Shown: positions 26,674 through 35,911, numbered from the stretch's first letter. The stretch is DNA of 64,000 bases from Deltaproteobacteria bacterium (GCA_016875165.1 VGSF01000012.1:1-64000); one strand, 5' to 3'. Notes: a model not told the origin generated them from the letters alone. Program-made: numbers and translations.

Positions 26674-27561
26674 ATGAAACCGTATCGTTCCTCGTTATTC
26701 GTTCCCGGCAACCGGCCAGCCTGGATGGAAAAGGCGATAAATTATGGGGCGGATTGCCTGATTTTAGACCTCGAGGATTCGGTTCCGGATCAAGAAAAGG
26801 CAAATGCCCGCCCCTTGGTAAAGACCGGGATTAAGGCTCTTAAGGCCAAGGGACAAGCCGTTAACGTACGGATTAATGGTTTTGCCACGGGATTGACCTT
26901 TGACGACCTCGAGGAAGTTTTATGCCCGGAGCTTGATGGAGTTACGCTGCCAAAAGTGGAGACGGTGGCCGACATGAAAGAGCTGGATGCTTTATTGACC
27001 CATCTGGAAAAGCGCATGGGGATAACCGTCGGAGCGATTGAAACTCCATTAGGGTGCGAGACGGCTAAGGGGATGCGCAATATCTATGAGATTGCCACCT
27101 CCTGTCCACGGGTGAAGCGAGTTACCCTGGCGGCTGGCCCCGGAGGAGACGCGGCCCGGGCCATTGGCTATATTTGGTCTAAGGAGGGTATGGAGACTCT
27201 CTTTCTTCGTTCCAAAACAGTGCTGGATTGCCGGGCGGCAGGTATTCAGTATCCTACAATTAGCTCCTGGTGGAACATAAAGGATTTGGAGGGATTGGAA
27301 CGGGATGCCAATTGGAACCGGCGGCTTGGGTTTCGGGGGGAGACGGTCATGCATCCGACCCACGTTCCGATTGTCAATAAAGTGTTTACTCCGTCCGGGG
27401 AAGAGATTGACTTTTATAAGGGACTGATTCAGGCCATGGAGGAAGCAGAGAAGAAGGGGATCGCCGCAGTGACTTATAAGGGAGACATGGTAGATGAAGC
27501 CATGGTGAAAACTGCCCGGGAGATGCTTGAATTTGCCAAATCCATTGGCTTAGAAACCTAA
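26674..27561 (+). CDS. HpcH/HpaI aldolase / CitE-like acyl-CoA lyase
   Basis: A 295-residue TIM-barrel lyase. The start MKPYRSSLFVPGNRPAWMEK is typical of CitE and malyl-/citramalyl-CoA lyases. Metal ligands are expected in LILDLEDSVPDQ (about 29-40) and in IETPLGCETAKGM (about 121-133), and the barrel carries RINGFATG near 67. Stand-alone CitE-like proteins cleave (3S)-malyl-, beta-methylmalyl- or citramalyl-CoA rather than citryl-ACP. No citrate lyase alpha or gamma subunits are present, so an acyl-CoA substrate is inferred. It lies between an enoyl-CoA hydratase and two CoA transferases. Confidence 0.9.
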   Translation: MKPYRSSLFVPGNRPAWMEKAINYGADCLILDLEDSVPDQEKANARPLVKTGIKALKAKGQAVNVRINGFATGLTFDDLEEVLCPELDGVTLPKVETVADMKELDALLTHLEKRMGITVGAIETPLGCETAKGMRNIYEIATSCPRVKRVTLAAGPGGDAARAIGYIWSKEGMETLFLRSKTVLDCRAAGIQYPTISSWWNIKDLEGLERDANWNRRLGFRGETVMHPTHVPIVNKVFTPSGEEIDFYKGLIQAMEEAEKKGIAAVTYKGDMVDEAMVKTAREMLEFAKSIGLET

Positions 27562-27629
27562 GTGGATTTTTTTGAAAATTCCTTAAACCCAGAGTAAGAA
27601 AAGAAAAAGGAGCAAATTCCAAACCCAAG

Positions 27630-28847
27630 ATGAGCGAGAAGGAGAGTCAAGGTTTATTGGAGGGAGTTTGTATTTTGGAACTCGCCAACGTTGTGGCCGG
27701 GCCTCTTACGGGATCCCTGTTGGCTGATTTTGGTGCGGAGGTCATCAAGGTCGAACTTCCGGGCCAGGGGGATACGATGCGCTATGCGGGACCCAAGAAG
27801 AATGGGCTTGGCCTTTGGTGGAAAGTGAGCGGGAGGAATAAGAAGAATATCACCTTGGATCTGAGAGTCCCCAAAGGGCAGGAAATCTGCAAAAAATTGG
27901 CAACCAAGTGCGATGCCCTTATTGAAAGCTTCCGCCCGGGCACGCTGGAGAATTGGAACCTGGGCTGGGAAGATTTAAGAAAGGTGAACCGCGCATTGAT
28001 TATGCTACGAATCTCCGGCTACGGACAAACAGGCCCGTACAGTCCCCGTCCGGGATTCGGCAGGGCCGCCGAGGCTATGAGCGGCGAAATGCAGATTACT
28101 GGATACCCCGGGGAGAAACCAATCAGCCCGGGATTTTCTTTGGGGGATACCGTTTCGGGGCTCACGGGGGCCTTTGCCCTCATGATGGCTTTGTACCATC
28201 GAGACTGCCTGAAGAGGAATGCCGGACAGGTCATCGATATCGCTCTTTTCGAGTCCCTATACAGGCTGATCGAATGGCAGACGATTTTATTCGACCAGTT
28301 GGGCATCGTTCCCGAACGAAACGGAGTAAGGATGGGCTTCCCGGGTTCTACTTCCCTCATCAATAATTACCCGACCAAGGATCATAAATGGGTGGCGATC
28401 TCTGCCGCGAATAGGGCGGTTCTGGAGCGGGTTTTGAAGCTGATCGGCGGAGATGATCTCCTGCGCGATGAGAGGTTTGGCCCCGCAGGAGTTTCCGAGC
28501 ATATGGAAGAATTAGATCAACTCACCAGGGAGTGGATAAAAGAACATGACCGGAAAGAGGTGATCGATCTTTTCGCAGAGGCAGGGGCGGTTGCGGCGCC
28601 GGTTTATGATATTCAGGATATTTTTAAGGATGCCCAGTACGCCGCACGAGAGGATATCATAACCGTAGAGGATCCAGAGTTGGGAAAAATAAGGATGCTG
28701 GGAGTGATGCCCAAATTCCCGGCCAATCCGGGGAAGGTCCGGTGGGCGGGTAAAAGTATGGGGGCGTTCAATAAAGAGATTTACTGTGATCTGCTCGGGT
28801 TCACCCAAACTGAGCTGAACGATTTGAAGTCTGAGGGGATCATCTGA
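27630..28847 (+). CDS. CaiB/BaiF (family III) CoA transferase, copy 2
   Basis: A 405-residue family III CoA transferase. Family blocks: LEGVCILELANVVAGPLTG, FGAEVIKVELPGQGDTMR, SGRNKKNITLDLR, ESFRPGTLENWNLGW, and the catalytic-Asp segment FSLGDTVSGLTGAFALMMAL. It follows the CitE-like lyase by 68 bp. The pair of a CaiB transferase and a CitE-like lyase also occurs in itaconate and related dicarboxylate degradation, so it may load CoA on a dicarboxylic acid. The nearest AGGAG lies about 18 bp before the ATG, an unusually long distance. Confidence 0.92.
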   Translation: MSEKESQGLLEGVCILELANVVAGPLTGSLLADFGAEVIKVELPGQGDTMRYAGPKKNGLGLWWKVSGRNKKNITLDLRVPKGQEICKKLATKCDALIESFRPGTLENWNLGWEDLRKVNRALIMLRISGYGQTGPYSPRPGFGRAAEAMSGEMQITGYPGEKPISPGFSLGDTVSGLTGAFALMMALYHRDCLKRNAGQVIDIALFESLYRLIEWQTILFDQLGIVPERNGVRMGFPGSTSLINNYPTKDHKWVAISAANRAVLERVLKLIGGDDLLRDERFGPAGVSEHMEELDQLTREWIKEHDRKEVIDLFAEAGAVAAPVYDIQDIFKDAQYAAREDIITVEDPELGKIRMLGVMPKFPANPGKVRWAGKSMGAFNKEIYCDLLGFTQTELNDLKSEGII

Positions 28848-28947
28848 GGGGGAGCGCGGTCGGATTAGAAAGCTGATTATGCTTCACCCCAAGGGATCCA
28901 AGGGGCAGGCAAGGAGAAAAAAGATTTGACCAGTAGGGGGGCTCGGA

Positions 28948-30138
28948 GTGAATAGGCTATTGAGGCAAATCTCTGTTTTGGACATGACCGAGGGCGTCGC
29001 AGGGCCTTGCGCAGCAAGCCTTCTGGGCGACATGGGAGCATCCGTTATTAAAGTTGAGAGGCCGGAAGGAGACTGGGGAAGGGGTTCAGAGGACCCATTA
29101 AGACCTTACTTTGTCGCTAATAATAGAAATAAAAGGGACTTATGCCTGAACCTACAGAAAGAGGAGGCTAACCCAGTTGTTAGGCGTTTGGTGGAGCGCT
29201 CAGATGTAGTCCTTTCGAATTACCGAAAAGGAGTAATGGAACGATTGGGTGTTGGTTATGAAGCATGTCAAAAAATAAAGCCCGGGATTATTTACTGTAC
29301 AATCTCGGCCTTTGGGCAAAAGGGATCTTATGCCAGCCTTCCTGCGAGTGATACTGGCATGCAGGCGATCAGTGGGATCATGGATTCAATAGGCGAGATG
29401 GAAGGTCTTCCGTTGCGCGTGAGCTTCCCCTTGGTGGACATCTTTTCTGCGAGTATGGCCGTACAAGGTATTTTGTTGGCGCTATATGCCCGGCAGCAGG
29501 GAAAGCTGGGTACAAGAATCGATATCAGCCTGCTCAATGCAGCCTTGTCCTTACAGGCTATGCCTTTTACCTCTTTTTTAATGACTGCGGAATTACCTAA
29601 GCGATATGGCAACCAAAACCCTACGCTTTCTCCGGCTGGTGCTTACCGAACGAAAGACGATAAATATATGACCATCGCCATTCTTGGTGAATCCTATTGG
29701 GAAAGATTTTGCCAGGCCATTGGAATGGAAAAAATTAGCAAAGAAGAGATGTTCAAGAATAACTTCCACCGGGTAAAGAACAGAGCTGCTCTGAATGATA
29801 TCCTGGCTCCGATTTTCCTCGGGAAAACCCGAGGGGAGTGGATTCATACTTTTAAAGAGGCCGATATTCTTTGCTCCCCCCTTAATACCTTTACTGATGT
29901 TTTGGATGACTCGGCGCTTGTAGAATCGATTTCCCTATGGAAGTTTAAGCTCAAGGATAAAGAAATACGTATGATGGGAAACCCCATTGAAATTGATGGG
30001 GAGTATCTGACCCTGGAACTCCCTCCCCCTCTCAAAGGTGAACATACCATCGCCATATTGGACGAACTCGGATATGGCCACTCTGAGATCCAAGTCATGC
30101 TTTCGCAAGGGGTCGTTTATAGCCTGTCAACCCTTTAG
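28948..30138 (+). CDS. CaiB/BaiF (family III) CoA transferase, copy 3
   Basis: A 396-residue family III CoA transferase with GTG start. Blocks: ISVLDMTEGVAGPCAASLLGDMGAS-like opening, VIKVERPEGDWGRG, NRNKRDLCLNLQ, SNYRKGVMERLGVGYE, and SFPLVDIFSASMAVQGILLA containing the expected catalytic Asp. It directly follows another transferase; tandem copies may form two activities or act on successive intermediates. It diverges from copy 2, so the pair is not a recent duplication. The ribosome site is a GGGGGG tract near 28936-28941. Confidence 0.9.
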   Translation: MNRLLRQISVLDMTEGVAGPCAASLLGDMGASVIKVERPEGDWGRGSEDPLRPYFVANNRNKRDLCLNLQKEEANPVVRRLVERSDVVLSNYRKGVMERLGVGYEACQKIKPGIIYCTISAFGQKGSYASLPASDTGMQAISGIMDSIGEMEGLPLRVSFPLVDIFSASMAVQGILLALYARQQGKLGTRIDISLLNAALSLQAMPFTSFLMTAELPKRYGNQNPTLSPAGAYRTKDDKYMTIAILGESYWERFCQAIGMEKISKEEMFKNNFHRVKNRAALNDILAPIFLGKTRGEWIHTFKEADILCSPLNTFTDVLDDSALVESISLWKFKLKDKEIRMMGNPIEIDGEYLTLELPPPLKGEHTIAILDELGYGHSEIQVMLSQGVVYSLSTL

Positions 30139-30194
30139 GACTTTCCCCAAAAACTCTGCGGCAGCATACGGGCTAAGGGCCCCCAAAGGGGGAA

Positions 30195-31253
30195 ATGGCG
30201 GTGGAGGATAATCAACATGGGAAGAGGATCCCTGCTGTGAAGGATAAAAAATGGAAGGTATATATTCCTGAATTCCTTCCGCCGGATAAACCGCAAAGAG
30301 AGATATTGGCGGAAATTGCCAAGATCGAGACTGGCCTGGCCAGAGATGAGGCGGAATTGATTGCCAAAGTCAGCAGGGCCGATGCCGTCCTGCTGACTCT
30401 CAAAACCCTCATGACCCGCCAAGTCCTGGAATCATGTCCCCAGCTTAAAATCATCGGCAAATACGGCGTAGGAATAGAAAATATCGATATCCAAGCGGCA
30501 ACAGAATTGGGCATTCCGGTCGTCAATGTGCCGCGGGTAAACAGCAATGCGGTAGCGGAACTGTCTATCGGTCTTATCCTGGCGGTTATGCGGAGGATTC
30601 AAGAGGGCAGAAACCATATCGCCGCAGGAAGATGGCGGGATGAAAGTTTTTTAGGAGATGAGCTCATCGGCAGTCGAGTTGGTATCATTGGTTATGGAGA
30701 TATCGCCAAAGGTGTCATCAAAAAACTTCAGGGGTTTGAAGTCGGGAAGATTCTGGTGTTTACCGAATCCAAGCGTCGAGAAAAGCCGGAGTTTAAAAAT
30801 GTGACCTTGACCAACCTGCAGGTCCTGCTCAAAGAATCCGATATCGTCACCATCCATAAAAGCTTGACCCCCCAATCCCAAGGATTGATCGGACGGAGGG
30901 AGATTGGCCTCATGAAAAAAACGGCCTACTTGATCAACACCTCAAGGGGCTCCCTGGTGGACGAGAGGGAACTGATCAGGGCCCTGCAAGAAAGGAGAAT
31001 CGCCGGGGCCGCCCTCGATGTTTATGAGGAAGAGCCCTTGCCCCACGATCATCCTCTTTTATTCCTGGACAACGTGGTTCTGACGCCCCATATCGGTGGC
31101 AGTACCCGCCGCACCAGGTTGCAGATGGTAACAGCCGCAGCCCGCAATGTGGCCGATTTTATGGAAGGCAAAAGGATCAATCCCCGATGCCTTGTAAATC
31201 AGGAGGTCTGGAAAATAGTAAGGATTGCAAAAAATCGATTTAAACCTTTATAA
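30195..31253 (+). CDS. D-isomer-specific 2-hydroxyacid dehydrogenase
   Basis: A 352-residue NAD-dependent 2-hydroxyacid dehydrogenase of the SerA/hydroxypyruvate-reductase-like branch. The substrate-domain block GKYGVGIENIDIQAATELGI is near 94-113. The Rossmann motif VGIIGYGDIAKGV follows near 162, the catalytic Arg lies in NTSRGSLVDERELIRAL, and the catalytic His in LTPHIGGSTRRTR. There is no ACT domain, so it is not a full-length regulated SerA. It may reduce or oxidise a 2-keto/2-hydroxy acid in the catabolic island. ATG 30195 has an AAAGGGGG site; GTG 30237 is an alternative start. Confidence 0.9.
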   Translation: MAVEDNQHGKRIPAVKDKKWKVYIPEFLPPDKPQREILAEIAKIETGLARDEAELIAKVSRADAVLLTLKTLMTRQVLESCPQLKIIGKYGVGIENIDIQAATELGIPVVNVPRVNSNAVAELSIGLILAVMRRIQEGRNHIAAGRWRDESFLGDELIGSRVGIIGYGDIAKGVIKKLQGFEVGKILVFTESKRREKPEFKNVTLTNLQVLLKESDIVTIHKSLTPQSQGLIGRREIGLMKKTAYLINTSRGSLVDERELIRALQERRIAGAALDVYEEEPLPHDHPLLFLDNVVLTPHIGGSTRRTRLQMVTAAARNVADFMEGKRINPRCLVNQEVWKIVRIAKNRFKPL

Positions 31254-31377
31254 AGGCCGGTAAAAACCTCTTGGCCTCGAGGAAGGTAGTTATGCCTGCT
31301 AAGTTCATTTCGGCCCCGATGCGGTCTTGAAGGGGTGGCAAAAAAGCATTTCAATACTTTAGGAAAAAAAACAAATA

Positions 31378-31386
31378 TGGTATACT
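31378..31386 (+). promoter_or_regulatory. Possible extended -10 promoter before the LarA-like gene
   Basis: TGGTATACT at 31378-31386 matches an extended -10 (TGnTATACT). No good -35 is seen at the right distance (TTTAGG at 31358). It is 31 bp before the ATG at 31417. Confidence 0.35.
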
Positions 31387-31416
31387 TCTTTCATCACTCT
31401 TCAGGAGGGAAAACAG

Positions 31417-32697
31417 ATGGATCCACTACCGCGTATATTTAAGATTCACCAGAAGATCGCTTCTCCGCGTCTGCCTGACGTGGAAAAAGAGATGAATGCC
31501 CTCCTCGACGGGTTCGGACTCTCCGGCAAAGTTCGGCCCGGAGAGCGCATCGCTCTCACAGCCGGCAGCCGGGGAATTCGCGACAAAGCTAAAGTATTGA
31601 AGGTGATCGCAGCCCGCCTGAAAGCTCTGGGCGCCAAACCTTTTCTCGTACCCTGCATGGGCTCCCATGGCGGAGCCACAGCCGAAGGTCAGGTGGAGAT
31701 GCTTAAGCATTTGGGGATCACCGAGGAGTTCGTCGGCGCTCCCATCGTCTCCTCCATGGAAGTGAAGGAAGTTGGACGGACGAAGTTCGGAACGCCCGTT
31801 CTCATCGATGCCAATATCTGTTCTCAGGCGGATAAGATCATCGTGGTCAACCGCATTAAACCCCATACGGATTTTGATTTCGAGGTCGAGAGCGGAATCA
31901 ACAAAATGATAGTCATCGGCATGGGCAAGCATAAAGGCGCTCTCATGGCCCACCGCTTGACCATCAAGCATGGATATTCCACGATGCTCCCGGAAGTCCA
32001 GCCGATCATATTGCAGGCACTTCCATTTTTCTTTAGCGTGGGCATCATTGAGAATCAATATGACCAGACCGCTTCCCTCCATCTCCTGGAGCCCCGAAAC
32101 TTCTGGGAAGGGGAAAAACCGCTCCTGAAAAGGGCTAAAGAAATAATGCCCCGCTTGCCCTTTAAGCAGATGGATATTCTGGTGGTGGATGAGATGGGGA
32201 AGAACATCAGCGGCGCGGGCATGGATCCCAACGTCACCGGCCGCCTCTTTTTCATCGGCAGTCCCCCGCTTACGGAGCCGAAGATTACCCGTATCTTCGT
32301 CCGCGACCTCACCCCCGAAACCGAAGGCAATGCCATCGGGGTTGGTTTTGCCGACTACACTACCACTCGACTGGTAAAGAAAATCGACCTTCACCCCACG
32401 AAGATCAATTCCATTACCGGCATGGGGCCGGAATGCGGGCGCATTCCCCTGGCCTACGATCAGGACCGCGAGGCTCTGCAAGCGGCCTTTGATAACTCCG
32501 GCGTTCTGGATTTCAATGAACTGCGCTTGGTCTGGATTAAGAATACCCTGGAAATGGAGCACCTCTGGGCTTCCGAGCCCATGCTCAATGAAGCCAAGGC
32601 GCATCCTAATCTGGAAGTGATCTCAGGATTGCAGGATATTCCTTTTGACGCCGCAGGGAATATGGTGATGGAATGGCCGCCGCGCTGGGCGGATTAA
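31417..32697 (+). CDS. LarA-like (DUF2088) protein, nickel-pincer racemase homologue
   Basis: A 426-residue protein related to the N-terminal domain family of lactate racemase LarA. Recognisable stretches are ALTAGSRGIRDKAKVL (about 48-63), CMGSHGGATAEG (about 86-97), and NRIKPHTDFDFEVESGINK followed by GMGKHKGALMAHR (about 148-182). The His and Lys residues in these blocks are candidates for binding the nickel-pincer nucleotide cofactor. LarA homologues racemise or epimerise a range of 2-hydroxyacids. The cofactor-making genes larB, larC and larE are not in the window. Being next to a D-2-hydroxyacid dehydrogenase suggests stereo-inversion of a hydroxyacid intermediate. It has an AGGAGGG ribosome site. 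Confidence 0.8.
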   Translation: MDPLPRIFKIHQKIASPRLPDVEKEMNALLDGFGLSGKVRPGERIALTAGSRGIRDKAKVLKVIAARLKALGAKPFLVPCMGSHGGATAEGQVEMLKHLGITEEFVGAPIVSSMEVKEVGRTKFGTPVLIDANICSQADKIIVVNRIKPHTDFDFEVESGINKMIVIGMGKHKGALMAHRLTIKHGYSTMLPEVQPIILQALPFFFSVGIIENQYDQTASLHLLEPRNFWEGEKPLLKRAKEIMPRLPFKQMDILVVDEMGKNISGAGMDPNVTGRLFFIGSPPLTEPKITRIFVRDLTPETEGNAIGVGFADYTTTRLVKKIDLHPTKINSITGMGPECGRIPLAYDQDREALQAAFDNSGVLDFNELRLVWIKNTLEMEHLWASEPMLNEAKAHPNLEVISGLQDIPFDAAGNMVMEWPPRWAD

Positions 32698-32869
32698 AGG
32701 CATTTCCCACGGAGAGCGCAGAGGACGCCGAGGAAACAAAACCAACGCTAAAATTCGTATTTTTTGGGGTTTTGATATTTCCTTTCGGTCGTGTCTCTGC
32801 GTTCTCCGCGGGCTCTGCGGTGAAACGAATATAAAAATGTAGGATCGACCGGCTGGACGCCCGTTCCTT

Positions 32870-33286
32870 TTAATTTTTCGTAAAGTATTTTGTTCTAAGA
32901 TCTGGAAAATGTGGGATCATCTTTTCAAAATGTTCATCTTGATGGAGTAATAAACTTTTGCTATCAATCGCCATGGCGGCGATTATCAGATCCGTTGTTG
33001 GAATGGTTAAACCCCTTCTTCTAAGTGTAAACCCAAGTTCATAGGCTTGCTCCCAAACAGATGAGCTTACAGGTAAAACCTCAAGGCTTTCCAATTTAAT
33101 TCTCAAGCCATTTCGCTCCTCGATTGACCTGCATCCCTGGAGGAGCTCCAATATGATGACGGGAGAGATGACAGCCAACCCATTAATAATTGATTGCCTT
33201 AAGAATTCTTTTAGCCGCTGATCCCCGGCCTTCTTAAAACTGACAATCCAGGCCGAGGTATCGACCAGGATCTTTTCAGGAGCCAA
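32870..33286 (-). CDS. vapC: VapC-type PIN-domain ribonuclease toxin
   Basis: A 138-residue PIN-domain protein. Acidic residues of the metal site are visible in ILVDTSAWI (near residue 9), SPVIILELLQG, TTDLIIAAMA (near 97) and LHQDEHFEK. VapC toxins cut tRNA or rRNA when free of antitoxin. Its start overlaps the 3' end of the antitoxin gene by 11 bp, the usual coupled layout. Confidence 0.92.
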   Translation of the reverse strand: MAPEKILVDTSAWIVSFKKAGDQRLKEFLRQSIINGLAVISPVIILELLQGCRSIEERNGLRIKLESLEVLPVSSSVWEQAYELGFTLRRRGLTIPTTDLIIAAMAIDSKSLLLHQDEHFEKMIPHFPDLRTKYFTKN

Positions 33287-33482
33287 TTCGCATCCTTTCT
33301 AATTCTCCAAGGGTCAGAGCAAACTCTTCATAGTTGCCAATCAGATTGCTCAACTCCTCCCGGCGTTTCGCCCGCAGGAATTCCTTCATGGCAGTCTCTA
33401 TAGCCTTTTTCTTAGTGGCAGCCCCCGTTGTTTTTACAACCTTTTTTATAAGATCTGCATCGATATCCAGCGTTGTTCGCAT
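33276..33482 (-). CDS. vapB: VapB-type antitoxin
   Basis: A 68-residue protein. MRTTLDIDADLIKKVVKTTG and the following helices match the ribbon-helix-helix-like DNA-binding antitoxins of the DUF2191/VapB group; the charged C-terminal tail (EELSNLIGNYEEF) would wrap the toxin. It precedes vapC in the operon and probably represses the shared promoter. A GGAGG ribosome site lies 8 bp before the ATG. Confidence 0.88.
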   Translation of the reverse strand: MRTTLDIDADLIKKVVKTTGAATKKKAIETAMKEFLRAKRREELSNLIGNYEEFALTLGELERMRIGS

Positions 33483-33509
33483 ACTTTAACCTCCAATTTG
33501 TATATATCA

Positions 33510-33538
33510 ATCATAATTTATAAGGCATAAAAAATCAA
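33510..33538 (-). promoter_or_regulatory. vapBC promoter
   Basis: On the minus strand, TTGATT (33538-33533), a 17-bp spacer, and TATGAT (33515-33510), just upstream of the vapB ribosome site. Autoregulation by VapBC is usual for the family; no clear long palindrome was found. Confidence 0.55.
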
Positions 33539-33754
33539 GTTTTATTATGACTATTAAGATATTCACTTGTCCCCTAAGATATGCGGAAAAGGGAAAACGG
33601 CCCAGCGATTGATGGAGGAAGTCTTTTATGGAGGGGAACTCCTACTCTGAAGCACTCCGGAAGTATTTAATGTCAAGGAGGTGGCTGTGATCATGTTCAT
33701 CAGCCCCTGGCAACGTCAAGGCAGATTCGGAAAGGATGCGGCTTTAGGAGGGAA

Positions 33755-34561
33755 TCAAGTCAGCCAGCGTTTTCTGCGCTTGTAGTGCTTCACTTTTCTA
33801 TAGCTCTTCTTTCCTATCTCAGTCAGGCCCAAGTAAAATTCCCTCACGTCCTCGTTATCGCGAAGGGTATCAGCATCTCCGTCCAAAACTAAGCGACCGT
33901 TCTCCATGATGTAGCCGTATCGGGCAACCTGGAGGGCCATAGCCGCGTTCTGCTCCGCCAGGAGGATGGCCATCTTTTCTTCCCGATTTAGGCGGACGAC
34001 GATGTCAAAAATCTCCTGGACCAGTAAAGGAGCGAGGCCCATGGAGGGTTCGTCTAAAAGCATCAGCTTGGGACGAGCCATCAGGGCTCTGCCGATGACC
34101 ACCATCTGCTGCTCCCCTCCAGATATATATCCTGTTTTCACGTTGCGACGCTCGGCCAGCCTGGGGAAATAGCTATAAACCAGACCCAAATCCTTTTTGA
34201 CTAAATGGGTGTCCCTCCTACTATAGGCACCGGTAAGGAGATCATCCTCTACGGTCAGGTGCTCGAATTTGCGCCTCCCTTCCATTACCTGGACGATGCC
34301 TCTGCGCACCACCTCCGCAGCATCCTTACGGTCAATTCGATTCCCCATGAATTCGATGACCCCCTTGGTGACTTCACCCCGCTCTGCCCGCAAAAGATTG
34401 GAGATGGCTTTGAGGGTCGTGCTCTTGCCGGCCCCATTGGCCCCGAGGAGGGCTACCAGGCCCCCCTCAGGCACCTCCAGGGAGACCCCTTTCAGGACCA
34501 GGATGACATGCTCGTAGACAACCTCAATATTATTGACCCTAAGCAAAGGATTCTGATTCAT
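33755..34561 (-). CDS. livF: ABC transporter ATP-binding protein, LivF-like
   Basis: A 268-residue ATPase of a branched-chain-amino-acid-type (HAAT) importer. Walker A GANGAGKST is near 37-45, the signature YISGGEQQMVVIGRAL near 146-161, and Walker B LMLLDEPSMGLAP near 167-179. It ends with a basic extension of about 20 residues (RKVKHYKRRKRW). It is the last gene of the minus-strand set ligase-livG-livH-livM-receptor-livF. Known relatives import amino acids, urea, or aromatic and aliphatic carboxylates; the acyl-CoA ligase at the head of this operon favours a carboxylate. Confidence 0.93.
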   Translation of the reverse strand: MNQNPLLRVNNIEVVYEHVILVLKGVSLEVPEGGLVALLGANGAGKSTTLKAISNLLRAERGEVTKGVIEFMGNRIDRKDAAEVVRRGIVQVMEGRRKFEHLTVEDDLLTGAYSRRDTHLVKKDLGLVYSYFPRLAERRNVKTGYISGGEQQMVVIGRALMARPKLMLLDEPSMGLAPLLVQEIFDIVVRLNREEKMAILLAEQNAAMALQVARYGYIMENGRLVLDGDADTLRDNEDVREFYLGLTEIGKKSYRKVKHYKRRKRWLT

Positions 34562-34588
34562 ACAGCATGCTCACTCTATCTTGACGTC

Positions 34589-35911
34589 CTACTTTAAAGC
34601 TTCACTCGTCCTCGGCGTTATCCCCTTCTCTTTGGCATATTTAGCCGCTGACTTCTCGACCTCTTCACGGACAAATTCCCTCATGGGAGCCACCCAGGCA
34701 CCAACCGGAACCCATTTCTGGCCATCCCACTGTTGGAACCGGACCCAGCCACCGCCCTCATGGTCTTTCCAGGAGGTCTTTATGGGCGGCATTATTCCTT
34801 CCGCCCCTATCTCTTTTATCCTTTCTTCGGTGATATTGAGATTCTCCAGGGCCCATTGCATCTCTTCACCGGTAACGGGACGAACCCCAAACTTCTTGTG
34901 CGCCGTACGAATGGCCTCATCCATGACGATTCCAGTAACGACTCCCCGATTGTAGAATACGGTGCCCACCCGGGTTATGGATAGGTTGCCTTTTCCAGCT
35001 CCATAGACCTTCTCGATAATCTCCTGGATAACGGGAAAATCCTGGCCAACTCCGTTGAAGTTGGCTGAATAATAACCCTTAGCGGCGGGACCCGCGGGCA
35101 TGACGTCCTCCTCCGATCCGCACCACCAGACCCCCACGATACGGTCTCTCGGGAAGCCGAGCCGGGCCGCTTCTCTGAGAGGAACGGTGCAGGAAACGCC
35201 CCAGTTGCGGTTGATGACCCAGTCAGCTTTGTATCGCCGGACAATGTCCATCCACTGGGCTTTCTGGTCTATCCCGGGCCAGGGAACCGGGAAATGTCGC
35301 ACCTCAAATCCGTACATCTCGGACATTTTCTCTAAGAGGGGTTTTGTCTCCTGCCCGTAAGGGATATCAATATGGAGGTTGGCTATTTTTAATCCCTTGA
35401 GCTTGTCCATTCCTCCTATCTGCTGGGCGATGAACTTTATTTTAGCCGTGTTTTGCGACCAGTAGTTGGCAGGAAAAGTAAAGGCCCAGGGAAAAACCGT
35501 ACCGTCAGAGGCATCGGCGCGGCCATACCCCATAAAAACCAGAGGGATCTTATCTCGGACAGACCGGTCCAGGAGGGCGTAGGTAATCCCCGTGGAAAAG
35601 GGGTGGATATAGGCAGGCTTCTTGGGTTTAACACGTTCATAACATTCCACTCCCCTCGCTGTGTCGTAGGCCGTCTCACACTCTTCATATTTGTACTTGA
35701 TCCCGTTGACCCCTCCTTTCATATTTATTAGTTCCATGTAATCTTCCCATCCACTGCCAGTCCCGCTACCGCCGGGGGCGAATGGACCCGTTCGATAAAT
35801 CAGGCAGGGAACATATTGCTCCTGGGCTTGCCCCAGGTTTGGCGGGAACGTAAACCCGAACACCAAAATCAGCAATAAGAAGGCCACCCCAGCATTCTTA
35901 CAGCGTCCCAT
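34589..35911 (-). CDS. ABC transporter substrate-binding protein, LivJ/K-like (Peripla_BP_6)
   Basis: A 440-residue periplasmic receptor with signal peptide (hydrophobic residues about 8-23, cleavage near GQAQE). The type I periplasmic fold shows in VPCLIYRTGPFAPGGSGTGSG, then INMKGGVNGIKYKYEECE and YDTARGVECYERV. At about 410 mature residues it belongs to the longer branch seen in Desulfobacterota and Betaproteobacteria Liv-like operons with CoA ligases. Its ligand is probably a carboxylic acid rather than leucine, which is inference. Its AAAGGAGG ribosome site is clear. Confidence 0.92.
   Translation of the reverse strand: MGRCKNAGVAFLLLILVFGFTFPPNLGQAQEQYVPCLIYRTGPFAPGGSGTGSGWEDYMELINMKGGVNGIKYKYEECETAYDTARGVECYERVKPKKPAYIHPFSTGITYALLDRSVRDKIPLVFMGYGRADASDGTVFPWAFTFPANYWSQNTAKIKFIAQQIGGMDKLKGLKIANLHIDIPYGQETKPLLEKMSEMYGFEVRHFPVPWPGIDQKAQWMDIVRRYKADWVINRNWGVSCTVPLREAARLGFPRDRIVGVWWCGSEEDVMPAGPAAKGYYSANFNGVGQDFPVIQEIIEKVYGAGKGNLSITRVGTVFYNRGVVTGIVMDEAIRTAHKKFGVRPVTGEEMQWALENLNITEERIKEIGAEGIMPPIKTSWKDHEGGGWVRFQQWDGQKWVPVGAWVAPMREFVREEVEKSAAKYAKEKGITPRTSEALK

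Noticed and set aside
31426-32604. Long 392-codon ORF on the minus strand opposite the LarA-like gene
   Set aside because: Mirror of a GC-rich coding frame; it has no domain and the plus-strand protein is clearly conserved.
32698-32869. GGAGAGCGCAGAGGACGCCG and CTCTGCGTTCTCCGCGGGCT as a possible terminator between the LarA-like gene and vapC
   Set aside because: The arms are imperfect and about 60 bp apart; more likely a common low-complexity intergenic repeat.
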